Assembly (NCBI GenBank): GCA_963524305.1
Contig: CAURGH010000025.1
Location: 1 to 27,809 of the forward strand
Length of the DNA stretch: 27,809 nt
Direction: 5' to 3'
Source of the DNA: JABCPH02 sp963524305
Lineage (GTDB): Bacteria > Fusobacteriota > Fusobacteriia > Fusobacteriales > Leptotrichiaceae
The position numbers and the translations under genes were made by a program. Position 1 is the stretch's first letter, and every line of letters begins with the position of its first letter. The notes beneath the pieces were generated by a model, which saw only the letters and a program-made list of their open reading frames with translations, ran no database searches and was not told the DNA's origin. Below are positions 16,941-24,707 of the stretch, piece by piece.

Positions 16941-17712
16941 TTTTTTCTACTTTAGGAGTATTTTCTATGATTTTGTATTTTTTTTGTGGTTCAATCTCTG
17001 ATTTTTTAAGTTTATTTTCTTTTTCGATTGTTTCTGCTTCTAAAATTTCCAGTTTTTTATCAGTTGAAAACCTAAATTCTAGTGCTTCTATTTTTCTTCC
17101 TTTTTTCAATTTAATTATTTTGAAATTATCAAAATAATTTTCCAATTCATTTTTTGATATTTTTAAAACATATTTGTCAATATCGGACATTCGATATTTT
17201 GGAGGAATATTCATTAATTCTTTGAAATTATCCATCTTTATTTTCCAAAAGCCTGTACTTTTAAATTGTTTTAGTCTTCTATAAATTTCTTTACTATAAT
17301 TAGATTTCAAATTGATAAATTCTTCTAATTCAAACTGAGTAAATCTTTTTACTAAATTATTCAATAAAAAAGCAAACTCTTCATTTACTTTTATAGAAAC
17401 TGTTTGTTCTTCTTTTATTATTCTGTATCGTGTAAATAGAACAAAATTATCAATAATTTCTTTTGTTTCTATCCGAACACTTAAAGTTATTAATTTTTTA
17501 TAAATTTGTTCTAAATCCTTTAAAAATCTAGCGTTTCCTCTATGTTTATATTTTACCATTTCTTTTAGTTCTGAAAAATTTAAAATTATTTCCTCAGAAC
17601 CTTTATCTCTAATTTTTGAACAAATTGCCATAAATAAATTAAATTCGACATTATTAAAATTTTTAAATGTTATTGAATTAAAGTGATTATGATACCTTAC
17701 TATTTCCTTCAT
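16675..17712 (-). CDS. Rep_3-family plasmid replication initiator (unit 3)
   Basis: A 345-residue Rep_3 initiator. The ATG at 17712 is chosen, 8 bases after GGGAGG; a longer frame from a TTG at 17727 would start inside the ribosome site. The N-terminal half (YHNHFNSITFKNFNNVEFNL, then FTQFELEEFINLKSNYSKEI, then GRKIEALEFRF) is the most divergent of the three, while the last 90 or so residues, from EKSLSEQIKEELEAEQEAL, match rep1 and rep2 almost exactly. Six 22-bp iterons stand about 80-210 bp upstream. The gene faces away from the orphan toxin module, as in the other units. Distinct iterons and DNA-binding domains suggest a compatible but separate replicon. Confidence 0.9.
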   Translation of the reverse strand: MKEIVRYHNHFNSITFKNFNNVEFNLFMAICSKIRDKGSEEIILNFSELKEMVKYKHRGNARFLKDLEQIYKKLITLSVRIETKEIIDNFVLFTRYRIIKEEQTVSIKVNEEFAFLLNNLVKRFTQFELEEFINLKSNYSKEIYRRLKQFKSTGFWKIKMDNFKELMNIPPKYRMSDIDKYVLKISKNELENYFDNFKIIKLKKGRKIEALEFRFSTDKKLEILEAETIEKENKLKKSEIEPQKKYKIIENTPKVEKKEKSLSEQIKEELEAEQEALNRSTTLLGAYIAGLKDVTNNSIIIDSKRRINLRKEKIEKLEQFSNLADDEIDESLEKVIQKVLEMEIK

Positions 17713-17792
17713 AAATAAACCTCCCAAAAATTTACTGAAAATAGTATAGCATGAAATGGGGGAGAAGTAAATAAAAAAACTCCCCTTTAACT

Positions 17793-17924
17793 TGTTACAA
17801 CAGCACCCCTTATATGTTACAACAACTCCCCCTTTTTGTTACAATAGCACCCCTTATGTGTTACAACAACTCCCCCTTTCTGTTACAACAGCACCCCTTA
17901 TGTGTTACAATAACTCCCCTTATA
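17793..17924. repeat. Iteron array of unit 3 (six 22-bp repeats)
   Basis: Six contiguous 22-bp units alternate between two versions: TGTTACAACAGCACCCCTTA plus two bases, and TGTTACAACAACTCCCCCTT plus two bases. A partial unit (ACTCCCCTTTAA) precedes them. The alternation implies a 44-bp higher-order repeat. The C-rich half contrasts with the AT-rich surroundings. There are no spacers, so it is not CRISPR. Position upstream of rep3 marks it as the origin. Confidence 0.88.
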
Positions 17925-17974
17925 GTGTCTTCTATTCCTTTATTTATGCGTTGTTGCGGACACCTAAAAGATAT

Positions 17975-18016
17975 AAAAATATTATAAAAGACATAAAAGT
18001 CTTTTATAATATTTTT
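17975..18016. repeat. Long perfect hairpin of origin 3
   Basis: Arms AAAAATATTATAAAAGAC (17975-17992) and the exact complement (17999-18016) enclose a 6-base loop ATAAAA. It is followed by TAAAAAGAACAAACACAT, a close match to the box after the hairpins of units 1 and 2. The arm sequence differs from those units but perfect pairing is kept, which argues for a structural role. From here to 18214 I see no gene, promoter or ribosome site. Confidence 0.7.
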
Positions 18017-18211
18017 TAAAAAGAACAAACACATTAAGTATCACAGGATTTTTTTTGTTATTAAATACTTTTATAAATTCCAACAAATCCAATAAAATTC
18101 ACCCTTCCATCAAAATCTCCTCAAATAAACCTCCATTCCCTTATTGAATTTCCACACTAAAATGGTATGGCAGAAATAAACAAAACATATTGACAAGTTC
18201 AAAATTATGTC

Positions 18212-19637
18212 GACTTGAACAAATATTATGGAAGTGACTACTTTTTATCAAAATTAGGATACACGCCTAGCTGGAACAGAGTTAGAAGACTTGGAGATGC
18301 ATATTATGAAAATCAGTTGATAACTAGGGCATTGACAGAGCAATTAGGGACAGCATTTATAAATGGTAAATCTAATGAAGATTTGATAAAATCATTGATG
18401 GATAACGCAGGAATGGAAAGTTCTAGATTGGGATTGCAGGTTGGAAAAGAGCTGACACCTGAGCAGATTAGTGGACTGTCTAAAGATTTAATATGGTATG
18501 TTACTCAAAATGTTAATGGTGTTGAAGTATTAGTTCCAAAAATTTACTTAAGCAAAGATACTTTGGCTACAATAACTGCAGATGGTCGTAATAAAATTGG
18601 TGGAGTTAATGGGACATACATCAAAACCGATAATTTTGTAAATAATGGAATGAAAATTGGTAATGGGGGAGTTACTTATGTTCAGGCAAATACTATAAAA
18701 AATGAGACTGCAACAAATTTACTTTCAGAAATTACTGGAGACAAAACTTTCATTCAGTCAGTAGGAAACATCGAAAATATCGGTGGAAAAATCAGTGGTA
18801 ACGAAGCAGTTGTCTTAATTTCTGACAATGGAAAAGTGATAAACGATACAACGAAGAGAAGTGTTGGCTATTACAATAGCGAATTTGACAGAACTAAGCA
18901 TGAAGAAGTGAAATCTTTGGGAACAATTTCTTCAAATGGAACTGTATTTGTTAAAGCAAATAGCTATGAATCGACAGGCGGAATGTTAAGCACAGACCAC
19001 TTGGCTTTGGATGTGAATAAAATAAACTTGAATGCCTTATCTCTTTCAGGAGAAGACAAGTTTGGTTCAGGAGGAAGCAATTTCAGTAGATATGCTGAAA
19101 CAACACATTTAGGAGCAGGAGTATCAGCAAATTCAGCTTCAGGAACAGTTGGAGACATGAACTTAAAAGGTTCATCATTTATCGCAAAAGATACGACAGG
19201 ACTTACAGTAACAGGAAATGTGAACGCTGAATCAGTCATAAACAGCTACGAAAACGAATCAAAAAGCACAAGCAAAGGTTTCATGTCATCAAAAAGCAGT
19301 TACAAAAATTCACATGCTGAAGAAAATTCAGCAAGTAACCTAATGCTTGGAGAGAACGCTGTAATATTAGGCGATGTAAATTCAATTGGAAGTAACGTTG
19401 TGCTTGGAGATAATACATATATTGGTGGAAAACTTACAACAGATGCACAACAGCTACACAATAGCTATTTTGAAGAGAACAAGAAAAAAGGATTTTCAGG
19501 CGGAATAAGTCACGGGACAGCATCATTAAGTTATGGAAAATCACAAAATTCATACGATGAGAAGAGTACGATAAATGCTGGCTCTAACTTACAAATTGGA
19601 GACGGATCTGTATTGAATAAAGGTGCAGAAATTACAG
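18212..19637 (+). repeat. cdiA internal direct repeat, copy 2
   Basis: The partner of 10935-12360, in the same orientation and 7.28 kb away. It starts abruptly after unrelated sequence, at TATGTCGACTTGAAC, which matches TATGTTGACTTGAAT in cdiA. Confidence 0.85.
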
Positions 19638-22492
19638 CAACAAACTTTGAATACGGAAATATCCAGATCAATAACGGCGATGTAAAATACGGTGCAAGAA
19701 TTGACACAAGGGATGTACATACTTCAAGTAAGAGCAGTGGATTTACAATATCAGCGGGAATAAACAGCCCAGTATTGGACAGGGCAAAACAGGTTGGACA
19801 GGCTGTAAGTCAAGTTAGAAATGGCGACACGGCAGGCGGAGCGATGGAAGCAATAAATGCCGCAACTGGTACAATTAAAGGATTAGCAGATAATCAGGGG
19901 ACAAGACAGACAAACTATGATGCTAATGGAAGTGTTGGAAAACAAGGAGTAAAAAATGCTTCAGCCAACAATAATTTTTATGCCAATATTGGAGTAAATG
20001 TCGGATTTACACGTTCAAGAAGTAATTCAAACGCCCATACTGAAAATGCTGTTGTGACAACTATGAAACCTGCTGATGAAAATTCAAGTATTACGTATAA
20101 TAATGTAAATAACATAATGTATCAGGGAACACAGGCACAAGGTGGAATATTCATCTACAACAACGTAGCAAATATTCAGAAGGAAGCTGTGAAACTTCAT
20201 AACAGTTATACATCAAGCAGTTCAAGCAGAGGAATAAATGCAGGAGCTACAATTGGCTATGGACATAAGATACAGACTACTGGAAATGGTGGAAGCATTT
20301 CAGTTAGCAGAAGCAACCAGAATACAGTTGAAACAATCCATGCAAATGGAAACTTCAGTAATGTAAATGAAATTCACAATAATACTGGAACAATGACACT
20401 TTCAGGATTTAATCAGGAAGGTGGAAAAGTTACAGGAAACATTGGAAAAGTTGAAGTTATTTCGAGACAGAACACAAGCACAACAACTGGAAGCAGTAAA
20501 GGAGTAAATCTTGGAATAAGTGCAAACGGAGTGCCAAGTTCAGTAAACATAAATGCGAGCAGAATAAATGGGAACAGGGCATTTGTAGATAATCAAAGTA
20601 CATTCGTTGTTGGAGAAGGAAGTAACCTTCATGTTGGAACAGTTGAAAATACTGGAGCTGTAATAGGCAAGGAAGGAAACTCTACATTTAAGATTGACAC
20701 TTATGTTGGAAAAGATATCCAAAATTATGATACAATGACAACAACAGGAGGTTCAATAGGAGCTTCACTTGGAGGAAAACCGAAAATTACCAATGTTGGC
20801 TTTAATCAGGACAGCAGAGATAAGCAGGGTATTACAAGAAATACAGTAGTTGGAGATGTTGAAATCACAAAAACTGAAGGAAATCCAATAAACAGGGACT
20901 TAGGAAAAGCCAATGAAGTAACGAAGGACACTCATAGAAGCACAAATATTAATGTTGAGAGCCAGACAATTGAATATGCTACTAATCCTGGTAAACTGAA
21001 AGAGGATATTGGGAAAGCCAAAGAGGAAATAAATGACATAAAGTGGGCAATAAAAGAGTCAATTCACGATAGAGGAGATGACAACAGAAACTTCTTTGGG
21101 CAGTTATCAGAAGTAAGGCTGAATAAGAGTCTTGAAAACATAACAGGAGAAAAACTGATAGGCAAGACAGTAGATACTGAAATAGCAGGTATTTTTAAGG
21201 ATGCCTATAAAGATTTAGGGTATGATATAAACATCATATTTTCAGATCCTAAAAATTCTCCGCAATTAAAAAAAGGAAAACCAAAGACAGGAACAGCATA
21301 TGTAGATGATTATGGAGTTAAAACAATAATAATCAATGCACAAGATTCGAAAAATATGACAAAGGCTGGACTTATTGGAACAATAGTTGAAGAGGGAAGC
21401 CACGTAATAGGAAAAGTTGAAGGTAGACAGAGAAAGACTGGAACTGATGAGAAAGGACTGGAAAGCACAGGAAGAGCTTCAAATGAATACTTTGCTGAGA
21501 AATACAAGGATGACAATACACCTATTAGTATTCATTCAGATGGGAAGGATTATTCCAATGTTGACTTTGGTGAGAATGTGGGGGATTATTATCCACAGGC
21601 TGAAGAAAGAGCTGCTAAAAATATACAAGAAGCAGCAGAAGCGTTTAAAAAATTAAAAAGTCAAAATTATATATTAGGTAACGATGAATTTCTAAAAAAT
21701 TTAAGAAATTATTCAAAAGATAGTCCTTATTTAATTGGACCTATAATATCTCCATATTTTGGATTTTATTTTTTACCAAAAAAAATTCAAAAAAAATATT
21801 TTGGGAGAGTGGAAGATAACGATGGAAATGTTGCAGAAGGTTTAATAATGAATCAATTTGATCCAAAAGGATATGAAAAATTAAAAAATTCAAAAGAATA
21901 TACAATTGCAATGCATAAAGCTAATTTAGTTTCACTTGAAAGTGCATATGAACATTTTGAAAAAAATGGATTAAAACCAGGAACTTTTTATGTAAATAAT
22001 AAGAGATTTTCTCAAAATTTTGTTTCTCAAAGTGAAATAATGCATTTAAAAACTAGATTGGGAATAGGACAAGCAATTACTGATGCAGATGGATTAAATA
22101 TAACTTTAAGAGAAGCAACCATAGCAGGGCATATTCGGATTATAGTTTCCGAACCAAATAAAAAAGGAGAGCAATTTGTAACAATAACTAGATATACGAG
22201 AATAGCTGATGAGTTTTCAAAGCCATATAATTTAAAATGGGGACTTCCAAGTCCATTTGAGTTAGGAAATAAATATGGTTTAATGAGTGAATATGAAGAC
22301 GATGATATATTTGAAAACTTAAGATATGTTGGAAAAGGAAAGTATCCTGAGGATATAAAAAATGAATTGAAAAATTCTATGAATATAGGGAAAAAGGATG
22401 CAATTAATAATTTAAACAAGATAGATGCCTGGGAATATAAACACTATTTGAAAAATATGAAAGAGAGGGAGAATAAAAAAGGTAAAAGATGA
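18215..22492 (+). CDS. Orphan cdiA 3' module with a second toxin tail (lacks signal and TPS domain)
   Basis: An open frame of 1425 codons equivalent to CdiA from about residue 1217 onward. The first codon is a TTG inside the conserved segment with no ribosome site, promoter or signal sequence, so it is probably silent unless joined to a complete cdiA. Residues 1-475 are essentially identical to CdiA; about 475-930 are the same FHA-2 region at lower identity. A pretoxin-like part carries EEGSH (1059-1063) where CdiA has HEGTH. From about residue 1147 (after DYYPQAEERAAKNIQEAAEA) the DNA becomes more A-rich and the sequence is a new C-terminal tail I do not recognise (KNGLKPGTFYVNNKRF, GLNITLREATIAGHIRII). 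It ends in ATGA overlap with a membrane protein gene. The layout is that of an orphan cdiA-CT/cdiI cassette. Confidence 0.8.
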   Translation: MNKYYGSDYFLSKLGYTPSWNRVRRLGDAYYENQLITRALTEQLGTAFINGKSNEDLIKSLMDNAGMESSRLGLQVGKELTPEQISGLSKDLIWYVTQNVNGVEVLVPKIYLSKDTLATITADGRNKIGGVNGTYIKTDNFVNNGMKIGNGGVTYVQANTIKNETATNLLSEITGDKTFIQSVGNIENIGGKISGNEAVVLISDNGKVINDTTKRSVGYYNSEFDRTKHEEVKSLGTISSNGTVFVKANSYESTGGMLSTDHLALDVNKINLNALSLSGEDKFGSGGSNFSRYAETTHLGAGVSANSASGTVGDMNLKGSSFIAKDTTGLTVTGNVNAESVINSYENESKSTSKGFMSSKSSYKNSHAEENSASNLMLGENAVILGDVNSIGSNVVLGDNTYIGGKLTTDAQQLHNSYFEENKKKGFSGGISHGTASLSYGKSQNSYDEKSTINAGSNLQIGDGSVLNKGAEITATNFEYGNIQINNGDVKYGARIDTRDVHTSSKSSGFTISAGINSPVLDRAKQVGQAVSQVRNGDTAGGAMEAINAATGTIKGLADNQGTRQTNYDANGSVGKQGVKNASANNNFYANIGVNVGFTRSRSNSNAHTENAVVTTMKPADENSSITYNNVNNIMYQGTQAQGGIFIYNNVANIQKEAVKLHNSYTSSSSSRGINAGATIGYGHKIQTTGNGGSISVSRSNQNTVETIHANGNFSNVNEIHNNTGTMTLSGFNQEGGKVTGNIGKVEVISRQNTSTTTGSSKGVNLGISANGVPSSVNINASRINGNRAFVDNQSTFVVGEGSNLHVGTVENTGAVIGKEGNSTFKIDTYVGKDIQNYDTMTTTGGSIGASLGGKPKITNVGFNQDSRDKQGITRNTVVGDVEITKTEGNPINRDLGKANEVTKDTHRSTNINVESQTIEYATNPGKLKEDIGKAKEEINDIKWAIKESIHDRGDDNRNFFGQLSEVRLNKSLENITGEKLIGKTVDTEIAGIFKDAYKDLGYDINIIFSDPKNSPQLKKGKPKTGTAYVDDYGVKTIIINAQDSKNMTKAGLIGTIVEEGSHVIGKVEGRQRKTGTDEKGLESTGRASNEYFAEKYKDDNTPISIHSDGKDYSNVDFGENVGDYYPQAEERAAKNIQEAAEAFKKLKSQNYILGNDEFLKNLRNYSKDSPYLIGPIISPYFGFYFLPKKIQKKYFGRVEDNDGNVAEGLIMNQFDPKGYEKLKNSKEYTIAMHKANLVSLESAYEHFEKNGLKPGTFYVNNKRFSQNFVSQSEIMHLKTRLGIGQAITDADGLNITLREATIAGHIRIIVSEPNKKGEQFVTITRYTRIADEFSKPYNLKWGLPSPFELGNKYGLMSEYEDDDIFENLRYVGKGKYPEDIKNELKNSMNIGKKDAINNLNKIDAWEYKHYLKNMKERENKKGKR

Positions 22493-23067
22493 TAAAAAAA
22501 TATATAAGATTTCTTTTTTTGTTTATTTTAATATATTGTAGTTTATATATTTATAAAATTGTAATAAGAGAAGAAAATATTCGAAATACCTATATGCATA
22601 TAAATGATTATTATTTATTAAGTAGTTTTGGTTGGGATGAAGAGTCAAATTCAATTTTTTTAAAAATAGTAAATAAAAAAACTTATAATAGTTGTATTAT
22701 TGTACAAGATCTTTTTAATTATGAAGACAAATACGTTGTAGGAAAAGTAGGAATAGAAAATTATGATTATCTTGATTGTGAAGAAGAATTGAAATACAAA
22801 GGCTATTTTTATATAAATTTTGATAATAAGAATGATGCAAAATTTAATTTAACTGAAAAAGAAATAAAAAATAAATTTCCGTCTCAAATAAAATATTTAA
22901 AAGCTAGAAAATTTTTGAATGAATATGGAGAAGGGAATTTAGCACCAGTAGAGGAAGCAATAATAATTGGAATATTTTTACAAACATTAATAATAATTTT
23001 TTTTATAATAATTTTAAGGACTGTAATATTTTATTTGCTGAATTTAAGAATGAATCGAAAGTCTTAA
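22489..23067 (+). CDS. Membrane-anchored putative immunity protein for the orphan toxin
   Basis: A 192-residue protein with one transmembrane segment at about 5-27 and another, long and hydrophobic, at about 152-180. The roughly 120-residue middle (WDEESNSIFLKIVNKK to KARKFLNEYGEGN) would therefore lie on one side of the inner membrane, most likely the periplasm given the lysines at both ends. Its ATG overlaps the orphan cdiA stop (ATGA), so translation is coupled and the pair moves together. No family is recognised. Position and topology suggest immunity to a toxin acting at the inner membrane or periplasm. Confidence 0.7.
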   Translation: MIKKYIRFLFLFILIYCSLYIYKIVIREENIRNTYMHINDYYLLSSFGWDEESNSIFLKIVNKKTYNSCIIVQDLFNYEDKYVVGKVGIENYDYLDCEEELKYKGYFYINFDNKNDAKFNLTEKEIKNKFPSQIKYLKARKFLNEYGEGNLAPVEEAIIIGIFLQTLIIIFFIIILRTVIFYLLNLRMNRKS

Positions 23068-23140
23068 TTTAAAAGACTGTATATATCATTGAAGTATATC
23101 TAAAATCTTGGACAAATAATTTGAAAACTAATTTTCTTTA

Positions 23141-23283
23141 GGGTGTGTCTGAAAACCCTGAAATCAGTGATATTTTTAATGATAATCAGATAAAATACTC
23201 ATAATCAGTTGAAACATTGTTGCAATATCTGCTACAATAAAAGAAAAGGCATAAGAGGATTTGCCATGCAAAGAAGCTACGAA
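23141..23283 (-). pseudogene. Transposase C-terminal scrap with an IS end
   Basis: On the - strand, positions 23283-23176 encode about 35 residues ending in a stop (LHGKSSYAFSFIVADIATMF is the middle part), which has the look of a transposase C-terminus. It is followed outward by GGGTTTTCAGACACACCC (23158-23141 read on the - strand), a plausible terminal repeat. The family is uncertain (an IS5/IS1182-like end is one possibility). Confidence 0.35.
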
Positions 23284-23457
23284 GTTTCAACAGTAGTCGG
23301 AGATGTTGAGATAGCAGGAACTGAGGGAAGCCCAATAAACAGGGACTTAGGAAAAGCAAATGAAGTAACGAGGGACACTCATAGCAGCACAAATAACAAT
23401 GTAGAGAGCCAGACTATTGAGTATTTTACTAATCCTGGTAAACTGAAAGAAGATATA
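23284..23457 (+). pseudogene. cdiA fragment
   Basis: Encodes STVVGDVEIAGTEGSPINRD, then LGKANEVTRDTHSS and NVESQTIEYFTNPGKLKEDI, matching the orphan cdiA near 20845-21010. It lies directly against the transposase scrap and runs into unrelated AT-rich DNA. An ATG at 23209 would put foreign IS sequence in front of it and is not a credible gene start. Confidence 0.8.
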
Positions 23458-23580
23458 GTATCAGATATAATTTATTATTTCTTTTAGAAATAGTAATACC
23501 TTTGAATTATATATTTAAGAATAAAAAATAATTGCCTAACTTAAAATGGTGGATAAAAAAATAAAATTAAAGTTTAAAAA

Positions 23581-23658
23581 ACGATTGAAAATACAGGAAC
23601 TGTAATAGGCAAGGAAGGGAACTCGACATTCAGGATTGACACTTATGTTGGAAAAGAT
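23581..23658 (+). pseudogene. Second cdiA fragment, interrupted by an IS-like terminus
   Basis: Encodes IENTGTVIGKEGNSTFRIDT, then YVGKD, matching the orphan cdiA at about 20639-20716. In cdiA this piece lies before the one at 23284, so the debris order is rearranged. It abuts GAGAGTGTCC at 23659 exactly. Confidence 0.75.
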
Positions 23659-23704
23659 GAGAGTGTCCAGAATTTTGTGAAAACTCAAAATATAATATAT
23701 GGTA
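23659..23704 (+). mobile_element. IS256-like terminus, copy D
   Basis: Forty-six bases near-identical to copies B and C up to ATATATGGTA, after which the sequence differs (no terminator, no rep tail). It marks the right border of the repeated rep/CDI region. The sequence on to 23836 shows nothing I can name. Confidence 0.5.
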
Positions 23705-23836
23705 AAATAACTATATAATATTTGGAGGTTTTTGTACGGTAAAAAAGAAATCTGTCTGTTTAAAATATAGTTATAAAAATATTTAATAATCTGAACAGAA
23801 GAAGTGAAAGTTGCTTATAAATAGAAGTTTAAAGTA

Positions 23837-23874
23837 AGGTGTGGAAATGAATTATTTTCATACCTTTTTGTTTT
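23837..23874 (+). terminator. Strong intrinsic terminator
   Basis: AGGTGTGGAAAT (23837-23848) pairs fully with ATTTTCATACCT (23854-23865), with two G-T wobbles and a 5-base loop, followed by TTTTTGTTTT. No gene is seen ending into it, so it insulates the recombinase gene from the debris region or ends an unseen small RNA. Confidence 0.75.
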
Positions 23875-23975
23875 GAGTTCTAAAATTGATATTGTTTTTT
23901 GATAATTTATATTATATAATTATTATTAATAAGGTATGATATTTAAAAAAAAATTCCTTATAGAAAGGAACTAAA

Positions 23976-24608
23976 ATGAAAGATATTTTTATAAAAAATA
24001 GAAACGATATAATTATTATGGATGATGAAAAAGAAGAAAAGGTTAAATATCTTAGTGAATCAGATATAAAAAAAATTATTGAAAATGCAAGTCTTAATTA
24101 CAAAGTAGTATTTTCATTACTATATGAATTAGGAGCAAGAATTAATGAAGTAGTTAACTTAAAGTATAGTGATATACAGAAAATTAATTACAGGGGGAAA
24201 AATCTAACAGTGGCAAAAATCAATAACTCAAAACAAAAATTTAAGGATTACAAAGAAATTGTTATGTCATCAGAACTTTATGCTCTATTACTAGAACAGC
24301 AGCTACATTTGGGATTAACAAGTAAAGACTATATTGCACGGAATTCTAGAAAAGGAAGAGCTGATGAAAATCACACAAATAGATACATGAAACGTTTATT
24401 TGAAAAGTTAGGAATTGATAAGAAATTTGCACATACGCATGTATTCCGTCACAGTCGAGCAGTACATTTACTAAATGCTGGATTATCATTGGCAGAATTA
24501 AAGAAAGTTCTTGGTCATAAAAACATAAACAATACTTTAATTTATGCTAACTTGAGTTTTTCAGATATCAATAGCAAACTTGTAAATTTAGATAGTATTT
24601 TAAAATAA
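23976..24608 (+). CDS. Short tyrosine recombinase/integrase (XerC/D-like catalytic domain)
   Basis: A 210-residue protein consisting almost only of the phage-integrase catalytic domain. The catalytic set is visible: Arg in LLYELGARINEVVNLKYSDI, His-x-x-Arg in HVFRHSRAVHLLNAG, the second His in LGHKNINNT and the nucleophilic Tyr in LIYANLS. The usual N-terminal core-binding domain of about 100 residues is missing; only about 30 residues precede the catalytic fold. ATG 23976 follows GAAAGGAA. Small recombinases of this kind are common on plasmids, where they resolve multimers or invert/excise segments. Placed next to parA and beside a repeat-rich replicon island, a role in resolving dimers or cointegrates is plausible. 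The strand exchange site is not identified. Confidence 0.85.
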   Translation: MKDIFIKNRNDIIIMDDEKEEKVKYLSESDIKKIIENASLNYKVVFSLLYELGARINEVVNLKYSDIQKINYRGKNLTVAKINNSKQKFKDYKEIVMSSELYALLLEQQLHLGLTSKDYIARNSRKGRADENHTNRYMKRLFEKLGIDKKFAHTHVFRHSRAVHLLNAGLSLAELKKVLGHKNINNTLIYANLSFSDINSKLVNLDSILK

Positions 24609-24676
24609 GTAGGGGAAAAACTGAATATAATCTATGATTTTCTTTGATTTTTTTACATTCAGAAATAAAAAATCAG

Positions 24677-24698
24677 TTTGTCAGTCATGACTGACAAA
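24677..24698. promoter_or_regulatory. Perfect 22-bp palindrome upstream of parA (candidate operator or centromere)
   Basis: TTTGTCAGTCA followed directly by its exact complement TGACTGACAAA. It is nested in a wider inverted repeat (AAAAATCA at the left, TGATTTTT at the right). It sits just upstream of the parA promoter, where partition operons keep their autoregulatory operator or parS site. Confidence 0.65.
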
Positions 24699-24707
24699 TT
24701 AAAAAAA

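Noticed and set aside
17792..18019. A + strand ORF of 75 codons
   Set aside because: It is the translation of the iteron repeats (repeated CYNNSP-like words) and runs through the hairpin; no ribosome site.
18190..18215. TTGACA near 18190 as a promoter for the orphan cdiA module
   Set aside because: No -10 box at the right distance and no ribosome site before the first codon.
21417..21656. A + strand ORF of 79 codons within the orphan cdiA
   Set aside because: Alternative frame inside a long coherent frame; no own features.
23209..23487. A 92-codon + strand gene
   Set aside because: The first third is IS-derived sequence read out of frame and the rest is a cdiA fragment; no ribosome site.
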